64,000 bases of DNA from Tetradesmus obliquus. Lineage: Eukaryota; Chlorophyta; Chlorophyceae; Sphaeropleales; Scenedesmaceae. The DNA lies in the NCBI GenBank assembly GCA_030272155.1, contig CP126192.1, forward strand, positions 3,630,501 to 3,694,500. The letters are read 5' to 3'. A program made the position numbers and the translations under genes. Numbering within the stretch: the stretch's first letter is position 1; every line of letters starts with the position of its first letter. A model generated the notes under the pieces. That model was not told the DNA's origin, made no database searches, and saw only the letters and a list, made by a program, of their open reading frames with translations. Of this stretch, positions 45,003-55,522 are shown piece after piece.

Positions 45003-45974
45003 GTTGTTTGTCAGCACAGGTTCCGTATGTTTGTCAGCGTGTTTGCAAGGATCTGTTGCAAGTTTGCTTGCGCGTCAAATGGGACTTGGGCTGTTCATAC
45101 TGCTGCTTAGCTGCTGTCTTCAGCTGATGCTTATCATGGTTGTGATTGAGTGTCGGCATGAAGGCTGCATGTCAGTCCTGTGCAGACGTGTGCAGCTGTG
45201 TGCTGAGACGTTGCCAGGTGACTGGTGCAGGCCGCTGCTGTGCCTTTATGCTTGTGTGCAAATGCGTGGCTGGCTCGGCAGCATCAGCATGGAACATGAA
45301 TAGCTGCCACACAGCAAACAAACGGCAGCACTTCTTCAAGCAATGTGGTGGAGCTCCCCACGTATCAAGGAGTCTTGGCATCATGCGGGTGTTGCGGCAG
45401 CCGCTGCTGTGTGCCGGCTCCAGTGCCAGCTGTGCTGTGGTTGCGGGCAGATCACAGGGCATGCGCTGTGTGTTGACAGCGTGATTGCGTGCGGACCTCA
45501 AGCAAGCATGCTGGCGCGTCGTCGACGAATCCAACGGGAGTAGTGTGTGCTTTGCTCCCATATGCAGCTGCCTGCCGTCTATGCGACGTCTTTTGGCCGT
45601 CATTATAGCACCGCCTGGTGTTGACTGTGCAACCTTTAAACACTGTACATGCAACGCGTAGTGTGTTCAGACTGAGCACCATGAATTCTGCTGTGCATTC
45701 ATTTGTATGGACGTACATTCACACGGCACTGTGTGCTTGTCTTCTGTTGTCTGTAGCACAGCCAGTGACTGGCCCAGATGGTTTGGTCTGACGTCAGGTT
45801 TTGATTTTACTGCTGCTCTGGCACATCAACATTGATGAACTGGTAGCCCGCCGGCCCTCGCATGCGTGTGCATGAATGTGTGTTTGCTGCACCACGGAAG
45901 CGGCCGAATTGTGCAGTTGCAGGTGCAGCAGATAGGCGCTCACTATCCGTCATCACTAACATGATACTTTCGTT

Positions 45975-45987
45975 TGGCGTTACGCCA
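45975..45987. repeat. Short perfect inverted repeat
   Basis: TGGCGT and ACGCCA flank a single central base. It lies 20 bases before a second, longer inverted repeat. Confidence 0.7.
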
Positions 45988-46006
45988 TGCTACGATCATG
46001 CTATAT

Positions 46007-46029
46007 TACATAGGATAGCATCCTATGTA
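46007..46029. repeat. Perfect 10-bp inverted repeat with 3-base loop
   Basis: TACATAGGAT, AGC, ATCCTATGTA form a perfect tight hairpin in either strand. It is AT-rich against its surroundings. Confidence 0.85.
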
Positions 46030-46172
46030 GGGCTTGATCAAGGTCATCGCGCTTTCATTGGAGGTTGCACTGCTGGTGCTCAAGATGTGCTTATGCATGA
46101 TCTGTGTGTCACACGACGAGACTTCATTGCTGTAGGTGTCAAGGCTCTGCTATCTGATGGTGTTTTGCCCAC

Positions 46173-46505
46173 ACCAGGCAGTGCACAGAGTTGCTGGACT
46201 TTTGTCTTACAGAACTCGCCATCACAGCTTAAGCAAGCAAGCTTGGCAAAGGCACCCCAGCTGAGTATAAAAAGTGTATGCTGCGTTCTGTGTGCGTCCC
46301 GGGTATGCTGCTGCACAGGCCTGTGAGGCCGCCAGGTGGAAACGTGCAACACAACGACCACCAGGCAGTGCAGAGAGCTGCTGGACATTATGTCTTACAG
46401 AACATACCATCACAGCTAGCCAAAGGCATCTCAGCTGAGCACAAACAATGTGCATGCAACTCGCAATGTTCTGTGTGCGTCCGGGATTGAGCAGGCCTGC
46501 TGATG
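46173..46505 (+). repeat. Two diverged direct repeats about 187 bp apart
   Basis: Unit 1 (46173 to about 46325) and unit 2 (46360 to about 46502) share ACCAGGCAGTGCA, GCTGGAC, GTCTTACAGAAC, CCATCACAGCT, CAGCTGAG, GTTCTGTGTGCGTCC and CAGGCCTG in the same order, with small gaps. Unit 2 is shorter in the middle. Confidence 0.75.
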
Positions 46506-46733
46506 CACTTGACACATAAAGGCTAGACTAGTCCCGCCACCTTCACAATGTTCCAGATTCCATTGCGCAGAATGCTCTGATAAAATTGATCACATACCAA
46601 CTACATCCTTGTTGGCTGGTAAGCAGCGGTGCGCCCAGCATCGGCAGCATGTTCATGCTTGACACCATCTGCTGCTGCTGATGCACTTCGACACACCAAG
46701 CCTGAACCAGCCCCGCCACCTTCATATGTCTGA
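46501..46733 (+). repeat. Second pair of direct repeats about 180 bp apart
   Basis: 46501-46553 and 46680-46733 share TGATGCACTT, GACACA, and CCCGCCACCTTCA in order. The pair abuts the previous repeats, and the spacing is similar, so all may belong to one decayed array or element. Confidence 0.55.
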
Positions 46734-47499
46734 CTTTGCACAAGTGAGTAGTGAACACCCTGGTCGATAACCCTTTCAGCAGTACAGAACAGCTGTATGG
46801 GCGATGCGCACAGCCTGTGTGCTGGCGGCCAGCTGATGATATCCTGAAGGGCAGCATGTTCAACACGTACATGGACATGAGCATGTGGTTCAGCCAAGAT
46901 GTGTTCGAGTTAGCAAACACGACGCCATAACGTTAAGCCGCCGTCAAACCCAGTTTTCAGAGCGGGACGCTCTGTGCAAGGGTCCTGCTGGCGTGCAACC
47001 TGGGCTTAGGTGGTGTGTAAAACCCTGCTTCTTTGGAAATTGCCGAGGTTACATGTGCAAGCAGCACACTGACATCAAATTTCATTGTGCTGATGTCGCC
47101 CAAGCAACAACGCGCAAACAACTTTGCTTTCGAGTTTTCAAAGCCATCATTCTGTTGTTGCTCGCCATAACCTGTCTTCCGACGCTGTACCCACCTGTTA
47201 AAAGTGCAGTTTATTGTGTAATTTTTTATAGCAAAGCTAATTTTCCAGCTACCAAGAGCTACGAGGAGCACCTGCTGGCGAAGACTTCTGGCTTCCCATT
47301 TTGGCGCCCGTTTGGCAGTTTACTGTCCGCGCCTTCCCACAGGACAAGGTAAGACTTTAAGAAATATACATTAGCGGCTCATTACGCTGTCCTATAAGCT
47401 CTGAGCTCATGCAGTTGAAGGGACCTGACGCCGACCTCTGCCTGGTGTACACCTGGCTGCTGCACTGCAGACTGTCGCCGACTCGGCATAGCCGTTTAG

Positions 47500-49224
47500 A
47501 TGGAGCACAGCAACCAGAAAGCTTTCTTAGAAACAGTCTGCAGCCGGTTGTTGGAGAATCTTGAGGTGCAGAGCATCCTAGACCTCTCCAGCCAGTCTAA
47601 GCAGCAGGCAGTACAGGATGCAGCAGCAGCGCTGAGCATCTCACAGAGCATCATGGCAGGCATCTCAGCCACCCACCAGCAGGAGCTGCAGGCAGCGGTG
47701 CAGCGAGAGCGTGAGTGGGCAGGCAGCATCATAGGGTACTACACGGAGCTGCCTGTGAAGCCACTGCAGCAGCTGGATGCTGAGCAGCAGCACAGCATGA
47801 TGTGCCTCACATCCCTGCTACAGCAGCGCCAGCTGCCGGGGGTCGCCCTCGAGAAGAACGTGAACACGGTCTTCAAGGCCATCCTGCAGCACTGCACAAC
47901 CGGCGCAGACCTGGCTGCCAAGGCGTGTCAGATTGACAGCTTCCTGCAGCAAGTAGCGCCTCAGTGCTGCGGGCCTGCACACATTGTGTGGCTAGCAGCA
48001 GTGCAGCTGCTGGGCGAGCTGAGGCAGCTGACTCAGCTCAATGGGACAGCCGCCTACCTGCAGCTGTGTGGGCAGGTGCTGGCGGCTGCCACGCCCCAGA
48101 ACCTGCAGATGCGGCTGATGTACGTGAAAGAACGGCTGCATGCAGTTCTAGCAGCAGCAGCAGCAGCAGCAACTGCTGCTCCCTCTGAAATGGTAGCCCC
48201 AGGATTGACAGCAGCAGCACCAATGGCAGCCCTAATGCCAGCACCAGCGGCAGCAGCAGCCCCTGCAGCGTTCCATAGCTGCAGCATGGCATCTGAGGCC
48301 AGCAGCACCACAGCTGCAGCAGCCACAGCTCAGGGCAGCATGGCACCCGAGGCCAGCAGCCCGACAGCCACAGCAGCACCGGCCCAGAAGGGCAGCGTGG
48401 CAGCAGGCGCCAGCAGCACCACAGCACCAGCAGCCACTGCCCAGGGCAGCATGGCACCTGAGGCCAGCAGCACCACAGCGCTAGCAGCCATGGCGCAGGA
48501 CAGCACCGCTGCAGCTGGCAGCGCTAGCAGCAGCATGCCAGCAGGCCCCAGCTGCTCACGTGTGCAGCGCTGCCAGGCAGGTATTGCCGGCAGCGATGCA
48601 GTGCAGCGCAGCTTGCTGCAGCTGAGCAGCAGCAGCTGCATAGGAGTGCAGCACAGCCTGTCAGGTGTGCCGCGCAGCCTGTCAGAGCTACACAACAGCA
48701 GGGGCTACAGCAGCAGCGCAGTGCAGCGCAGCCTGCAGCTTGTGCAGCGCGGCTACACAATGGCAGCCAGCAGCGTCGCAGTGCAGTGCAGCCTGCCAGG
48801 TGTGCAGCGCACAAGTGCGATGCAGCACAGTCTGCCACTTGTGCAGCACTGCCAGGCGGTGGTTGTCAGCGGCAGTGCAGTGCAGCGCAGCTTGCTAGAG
48901 CTCTGCAGCAGCAACAACAACAGCAGCGACAGCAGCAGCAGCAGCATGAAAGGCTGCAGCAATGCTGAGGGTGGCAGCAGTGTGACGCCTCCAGCCCAGC
49001 AGCAGTCACTGCTAGAGCAAGATGGCCCAGCCACGCCGGAAGTGGCCTCAGCTGCTGCCTCGTGCTCATCATCACCACGCACCAGCTGCGCTGAGTCTGG
49101 TGATGGTGGCAGCAGCAGCAGCAGCAAGTATGCTGGATTGCCGGCTGCTGGCAGCAAGCAGGGCAGGCTGCTGGGCCATGTGGGAGGCATGTCACGGCGC
49201 GTGGCTGTGTGGCGTGGCCGCTGA
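47500..49224 (+). CDS. Single-exon orphan protein with helical N-half and repeat C-half
   Basis: An uninterrupted 574-residue ORF begins with MEHSNQKAFLETVCSRLLEN. Residues 1-225 look like a folded, mostly helical region with balanced composition (for example EREWAGSIIGYYTELPVKPL and KNVNTVFKAILQHCT). Residues about 225-345 form four imperfect 21-22-residue units (core GSMAPEASSTTA). Residues about 350-475 hold a second array with a recurring core VQRSL/VQHSL (for example AVQRSLQLVQRGY). The rest is Ser-rich. I do not recognise the family. The codon-like composition, a strong ATG and the lack of stops over 1.7 kb support a real gene. It is the only gene here without an intron in its coding part, although a cactgcag just upstream could be a 5' UTR acceptor. 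Confidence 0.7.
   Translation: MEHSNQKAFLETVCSRLLENLEVQSILDLSSQSKQQAVQDAAAALSISQSIMAGISATHQQELQAAVQREREWAGSIIGYYTELPVKPLQQLDAEQQHSMMCLTSLLQQRQLPGVALEKNVNTVFKAILQHCTTGADLAAKACQIDSFLQQVAPQCCGPAHIVWLAAVQLLGELRQLTQLNGTAAYLQLCGQVLAAATPQNLQMRLMYVKERLHAVLAAAAAAATAAPSEMVAPGLTAAAPMAALMPAPAAAAAPAAFHSCSMASEASSTTAAAATAQGSMAPEASSPTATAAPAQKGSVAAGASSTTAPAATAQGSMAPEASSTTALAAMAQDSTAAAGSASSSMPAGPSCSRVQRCQAGIAGSDAVQRSLLQLSSSSCIGVQHSLSGVPRSLSELHNSRGYSSSAVQRSLQLVQRGYTMAASSVAVQCSLPGVQRTSAMQHSLPLVQHCQAVVVSGSAVQRSLLELCSSNNNSSDSSSSSMKGCSNAEGGSSVTPPAQQQSLLEQDGPATPEVASAAASCSSSPRTSCAESGDGGSSSSSKYAGLPAAGSKQGRLLGHVGGMSRRVAVWRGR
48290..48900 (+). repeat. Coding repeat arrays in the orphan gene
   Basis: About four units near 66 bases lie in 48290-48520 (core GCCAGCAGCACCACAGC). 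A second array in 48596-48900 is built on GCAGTGCAGCGCAGC. Both keep the reading frame. Confidence 0.7.
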
Positions 49225-49493
49225 GGGCGCTGCGGCGCATGGGCAAGTGATGAGCTGCGTGGGCGAGGGATGGGTATGGGGCAGAAGTTGTGAGCGGCAA
49301 CTGATGCTTGGTGGTGCGGGTGGCAGCTGAGTGCACCTTGGCAGCACCAGCCGCAAGGCGGCGCACGATCCAGATAATCACAGCCTGATGTCTGCACGTG
49401 CATGTGTCATAACATGGTAAAGCACGCTGCTCATGTCCTGCCGTGGTCCTGTCTAGAATGTGAGCACCATGTACAAACAGCTGTATATTACAT

Positions 49494-49508
49494 TGTAAAA
49501 GCTGTAAG
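49494..49508 (+). terminator. Paired TGTAA poly(A) signals for the orphan gene
   Basis: Two TGTAA motifs (49494-49498 and 49504-49508) lie about 275 bases after the stop codon. Confidence 0.5.
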
Positions 49509-49600
49509 CACCAGGGATGTGCCTGAAATATGGTGCCAGCCTCGTGTTGCTTTTGCAGCACAAGATTGCTGCGATTCTTGCCAATTACATGTCAGCCACA

Positions 49601-49617
49601 GGGTACCCCGGGTACCC
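49601..49617. repeat. Inverted repeat GGGTACC-CCG-GGTACCC
   Basis: Seven-base perfect arms flank three central bases. Confidence 0.75.
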
Positions 49618-50329
49618 ATTCGGGTGGGCTGGTTGGCCTACGCAGTTGTGATCATCGCTCCCTTTGTGTTTGGCGGCTGTTTGAAGTCAGTCAGTTTTTG
49701 GGTTGATGCTTGTCACTTGCAGTTGTCCTTGTCACTGCAGCACACCAAGGAGGTGTGAGGGTCGACCTTTTGCTGTGAGGACTGGGCAACGTATGCCAAC
49801 TGGGACAATGTTGTCAGGCGTAGTTGGTTGGCAAGGCTGTCCATATGACCATGCATGGGCCCTGCAATATGGGCCGCCGGATTCAGTTGTGTAGGGCCAG
49901 TGCGCGTCTGCTGCCTTGAAACCCAAAAGAATCTATGCACCGCAATCCTATGGTGTCCGGACGGTACATAATTTACTGTACATGTAACTGCAACATAAGA
50001 TGCTGCGTTATGACACCGGACCTGCGTTAGTAACGAGCTAGAACCCTACAGCTTTCGAGCAGAAGCTTCTTAAGGTGGCATAAGGAGGCCACACACCCAG
50101 CTCAGCAGCTGCTGAGAAACGTGCTGCAGCACGTTCCATGCTGAACAACATATGCCTTCATTCTGTTGCTGCTTGCGCGCGTGCACACACCAACGCTGGA
50201 GCAGCCCTGCCACACCCTAAGAGACTTAGTGTGCAGCTGGTTACAACACGACAAGTCGCTGGGTTGGTTTCACCGCCAATCTGCCAGCTGACACCAAAAA
50301 ACTCAACTAGCGATTGTTCCATATAAAGA

Positions 50330-50582
50330 AAGTTGCTAAATTGCATTCATTACAAGCATAAGCATCATGCAACATAATGCGCACTCATATGGCAAGAAGT
50401 GGTCCCCCGAAAGGCCACCATGGCTGCTGAAGCTCAGATTAGCATGTGCAGCTCCTGCTTCTGCTCCTATGTCGTCTAGTATTACCTGCAACCATAACAA
50501 CACCTGGTCAGCGCCGTCCCGAAGAGCCACGATGCCCTTCGGGGGCAACGGCACTGACAGTCTTCCATCCTCTTGTAGTTCC
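50330..50582 (-). repeat. Dispersed repeat, copy B (inverted relative to copy A)
   Basis: The sequence matches 7701-7962 in reverse complement at about 95%. Read on the minus strand it carries TGTAA (50354-50350) near its 3' boundary. It lies 275-530 bases downstream of the RME-8 stop codon in the same orientation. Confidence 0.75.
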
Positions 50583-50857
50583 AGGCGGTAACGCTACAGC
50601 CTTCAAACAAGGAATGGCTTGGGCCTGCTGCATCTCACAACCCCATGCATTAAGAGTCACAGCGCGCAGCCGCATGCTTGGCTGATCTTTGCGCTCTTGC
50701 TGGCGAAGATGCAGTAATAGCTGCCGACTGCAATATCCGCTTGATGCCTTGCCAGCAAGTTATAGAACCTGAACACATCAAAGCCAATGACATCAACCAG
50801 GCTAAATGGCCGCCAATGAGCAGCTACACAACGTAGGGTGCTAGGACCATAAATAGG

Positions 50858-53800
50858 CTAACTCACACCGCCTTGCACGCTGTCAGGCGCTGGCAGTGCA
50901 AAGCGTGCCGTGTCGCCTGCAGTGAGCAGCGCCACCACACCACTCTCCGCTGTAGCACCAGACGGCAGGAACATGTCGTGCCGCTGATCTCTGTAAGCTG
51001 CCCACACAGGCGAATTCCCTACCAGCGCATTCACCTGAGCCGCATACGCACCATCTTCAGCCAGCAGCCGCAACACATCTACTGCCAAGGTGCGCTGCAC
51101 TGCGGCCTCCTGTTCTTCCGCTTGGCTCACACCACTGCCAGTCGCCCGCTCCGGCCCTGTGCTGCCATCTGCGGCGCCCGCAGTGCCGCCGCTGCTGCTG
51201 CTGCCTCTGCTGCTTCGCCAGTCCAGCATAGCCAGCAGCTTCTGAGGGAGCCCCACCTGCACTGCCTGCCCCACTAGCAAGTCCCGCTGCCTGTTGCCTA
51301 AGCCCAGCGCGCGTTTCAGCGTCTCCAGCACCAATATGCTTGCGCTGTGACCCCAAGCCATGGCAGTAACAAGTGTAGGCACCAGCGGCGCACCTGTTGC
51401 TATTGCCAGCGCCTCACTCGCGCCTGCCGACGCTGCCAGCTGATGCAATAACCGCAGTATGCTGCCACCAAGCTCGTCTGGCGCCGCCTGCTGCTGCTGC
51501 TGCACTGCGGGAATGCGTGCTGTGCGGCCTGCCAGGAGTCCTAACAGCCGGCCAGAGTACCCCAGCTGTGCCACATGATCGGCCAGCAGCCCATGGCCCT
51601 GCAGTAGCGCCACTGCAGCTGCTGACAGCAGCAGGCAGCGGTCCAGCGCTGCTGCGGCGCCGTCACCGCCGGCTGCTGCTGCGGTGAGCTCCTGCAAGTA
51701 GCGCTCCACAAGTGCCTCTGCAAACTTTACGGGATCCCGCACTGCATATTTAGGGTCCTTCAGGAACAGGCGCACATACACGCCTCCGACATACACCTCG
51801 CCGCGCAGGCTGTCGTACTGCAGCTGGTAGCTGGCTGGCGGGGACCAGTCAAAGCTGTGTGCTGCGTGCTGCTTGCGGATGGCTGCTGCAAGTTGTGCAA
51901 CTTCGGCAGCCGCCTGACCAGCCATGCGCGCGTCCCACATGCACTCAGGCGTCTCCACAGACTGCAGAGAGCAAGCGGCAACGGCAGCATGTCAGCCAGA
52001 TTATAATGTAAAGAAACCACCGGCCTGCGGCGGCCTAAGAGTGCCAGCAGCTGCTGCATGTGAAGCCTCAGACTGCAGATCAGGCGAGGTGTGGGTGAGG
52101 ACCGCAAGGAATTGTTTTGTGTGTGAGGGTGCTGGGTGCCAGCAAGCTTCTGTATAGCTGCTGCTGAAGCTACACCTTCACTGTAGCACGTGCTTTCTAT
52201 GCAGCAGCAGCAGCAGTCTGTCAGCCAGCCACGCTAGCTGCCCAACGACTAACCCAGGCTGTGCAGCACCAGATTTACAACCCTGATCAACTTTGGTCAA
52301 CTCTGGTCAACCCTGCGCACCTGGCCCAGTGCCCGCATAACAGCATCAGGAGGCCCCTCAGCAATGGTGGCCACCAGCCCAGGTGGCAGCAGCTTGTGCA
52401 GCAGCAGGCTCACACGAGGGCCGTGCGTGGGCTGCGCCAGCAGCGCAGACAGCACGTCTGCAGCTGCGGCCTTGGCTGCTGCGCCTTCGGCCTCTGCTGT
52501 TGCTGCATCACTGCCAGGCCAGGGCCAACTGCAGGCAGGACAATAACAAGCAGACAAATCAAGTCAGGTACAAACAGGGACATGCTGATCGCAAGTGCTT
52601 ATCCTACAGCAAAACAGGCAGCCAATACAGCTAGCATTGGATACAAAAGCGTGGTCACACTCCTCGCACCCGTATGGCATGCACTAGCAGCCCTCACCTG
52701 CCGTTGTGCAGCAGCACCGACAGCAGCAGCACTGCACCGCCTTGGTAGCCGCCCACTGACGCTGCCAGTGGCGAGGAACTCAGCCGCCGCAGCAAGCCCA
52801 GCGCCGCACCCAACACACGCGCAGACGGCGGCTGCACTGCCAGCCAGAACAGCTGCCGAAGCAGCGCCTCATCAGTGACTGTCTCCTGCACTGCTGCATT
52901 GGCAACAGCACGGCCCAGCAGGTGAAGGCCGAGCGCAGCTAGCTGCTCCGCTGTGTCAGCAAGCTGCTGCGCTGCTGACACACCGTCTGCACTGTTAGCC
53001 CCTGCTGCTGCTGCTTCGTACAGCGGCGGGTATGCAGCTGCTGCAGGTGTGATGCAAGCCACAAGGGGTGACACCGCACTCTTGCTGCTCAGCAGCCCCA
53101 GCAGCCTTGGCTCTGCCTCTAGCAGGTTGTGCAGCGCTTGCACTACCTCCAGCACATTCGCCGCCTCAGCCTGAGGGAGCAGGTGCAGCTCAGCGCCTCT
53201 GTAGCAGCGCTCAACCAGCCGATCATACAGATGCCGCACAAGCGCCTTGCAGAACCCTGCAGGATCCTGCGGCTGGCCAGCTGCTGCTGCCGCCGCACCA
53301 GCCGCCGCTGCTGCTGCGCCTGGTGCTGCCCTGGTGACACCGCCTGTTGCGTATGACGCTGCTGCAGCCGCACCTGCTGCAGCCGAACTCGCTGCTGCTG
53401 CCGATGTGGCTGCTGTTACGGTTGCATTGCTGGCATTGGCGCCGCTGCGGCCGCGCTGGTTGAAGACTCGTATGAAGACCCCTCCCACCTGCAGCTCCCC
53501 TGCAAGGCTGCTGAAGGAGAAGCTCTGCAGGGTGGCCAGGTCGGAGCCGTGGGAGCGCTGCCCTGCAAGCACCTGCAGCAGCAGCAGCAGCAGCAGGGTT
53601 GAGAAGCAGTTACATAACAGTACGACAAGCACACCGTGGGTGTGCACAGCTGAGTGCTGGCCCCGGCTGTGTAGATCAGTCTGCTTGGTGTACTTGCGTG
53701 ATAGTACTTGTTTGTGCTGCCACAAGGTGTCAGTACACTTGTCACCTGCGGAACACCTGTTGATGCAGAGGCATCACCACGCGACAGCGACACTTACGTC

Positions 53801-55487
53801 TCACATGCTCTGGCAGCACAGCATGCACCTGTCCTGCGCTAAGCATGGTTTGAAATGCGTCACATACCACTGTAACACTGTCAAAAGCCTCACCTTACTC
53901 AGCTCCTCGCGCATGCCGCTGTTCCAGATGACCTGTGCTGTCTCCATGCTGCTGTTCAAGCACACCAGCAGCGGCCGAGGGTCGGGCTCAGCCAGTCTGC
54001 CTGCCAGCGACTGCGTTAGCAGCGCTGCTAGAGCACTTGCAGCAGCAGCGTTGGCTGGCGTGTGGTGGGGCTCCCGCAGGAGGCCTGCAGAGGTAAAGCA
54101 GTGCGCTTGCTGGATGAGGAGGCTTGATGTGCACATGGCAGTGACAAACAGCAGGAAGTGAATGCTGAACGTCATGAAGCACAATGATTGCAACTTGTTC
54201 AGCTGAGCTGCAATGAAATAGCATCATCCTGCAACTGCACAGCAGCCGCACCTGGCAGTGCAACATAGATTGCCACCCACCCACCTGCCAGCCGTGCCAG
54301 CGCCTGTGCCGCCAGCAGTGCATGCTGGCTGCGCGCCTTCTGCATGTTTTGCAGTAACACAGCACCATGCAAACATACGGCAGCCGCAACCCACCTGCTA
54401 GCCGTGCCAGCGCCTGAGCCGCCAGCAGCGCATGCTGGCTGCGCGCCTCCTGCATGTTGGGCCGCACCAATGCTGAGTCAAGCAGCTTGAACCCTCCCTC
54501 TAAACCACCGCCACCCTGCTGGCCTTGCCCTGCTGTTGCGCCCGCACTACTGCTAACCCCTGCCGGCCCGCTGAATGGTAGCTGCAGCCGAGCAGATGCC
54601 TCGGGAGAGAGTGTGACGTCATAATCGAGCAGTAGCGGGATGAGGTAGGGCAGGGCGCCCACTTCCAGCAGCAGCTGCTGCAGGGCTGGGGATGCTGCCA
54701 TGTGGCAAATGGCCATGAGGGCTGCATCAACAGCAGCTGGGGCGCGGGACAGCTCGCAGCACCTGGTGGGTGTACAACAGGAGGCAGCAACGCAGCAATG
54801 GCAGGAAGGCATGTCGTGGGTGCACCGTCTCAAAGGGTGTTGCTGGGCAGTGCATGCAAGGGTTGATCAAAGGGGTGGAACTGCCTGAATTTTGATCAGT
54901 CGCCAACATCTGCTGTGCACGCATGCCATCCACAACAATATCTGAAGCAGCAGACACTGATGGAATCGGTGCTAAGCGGCAGGCAGGGGAGAGCATGAAA
55001 TGCAGGCATCACTAGGTGTACCACAAACCAGCTGCTGTCTTCCACCACCCCAATGCAGCCATTGCAACTTGAACTGCCGCAGCGGCGTGCACTTTCAGCT
55101 TCACCAACACTGTGCTGGAACAGTGAGCAGTGTAAACTTGTGCACAGGCAGCCAGCACCCACTTGACTATGTCAGCCTGCACCCACTTGACTATGTCAGC
55201 CTGCACCCACTTGACTATGTCAGCCTGCACCCACTTGACTATGTCAGCCTGCACCCACTTGACTATGTCAGCCTGCACCCACTTGACTATGTCAGCCTGC
55301 ACCCACTTGACTATGTCAGCCAGCACCCACTTGACTATGTCAGCCAGCAGCTGCCGCTGCTTCTCCATCTCCCTGCGTGCCGCGTCCACTGCAGCCAGCC
55401 CCGCCAGCGTGCGCAGCGTGTGGCTGGTGATCACAGCCTCAGGCGCTGTGGGCGCAACATCCATGGACAGAATGCCGACACACCTGC

Positions 55488-55522
<35 letters not shown>

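Larger units (their letters stand above)
44900..47499. other. Intergenic region with palindromes and direct repeats
   Basis: This 2.6 kb has no gene I can support. It should include the Dof 3' UTR (TGTAA at 44998-45002) and the 5' region of the orphan gene. It contains two adjacent perfect inverted repeats and a set of 50-150-base direct repeats spaced about 180 bases apart, listed separately. A 154-codon plus-strand ORF at 45862-46326 covers part of these repeats and has no recognisable motif. Confidence 0.35.
49225..50857. other. Convergent intergenic region with repeat copy B
   Basis: This lies between the convergent orphan gene and RME-8. It holds TGTAA signals for the orphan gene (49494-49498 and 49504-49508), a short inverted repeat at 49601-49617, and copy B of the dispersed repeat. 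No supported gene was seen. Confidence 0.4.

Noticed and set aside
44900-47499. Intact transposon or retroelement
   Set aside because: No reverse transcriptase, integrase or transposase motif and no clear terminal repeats were seen, only short direct and inverted repeats.
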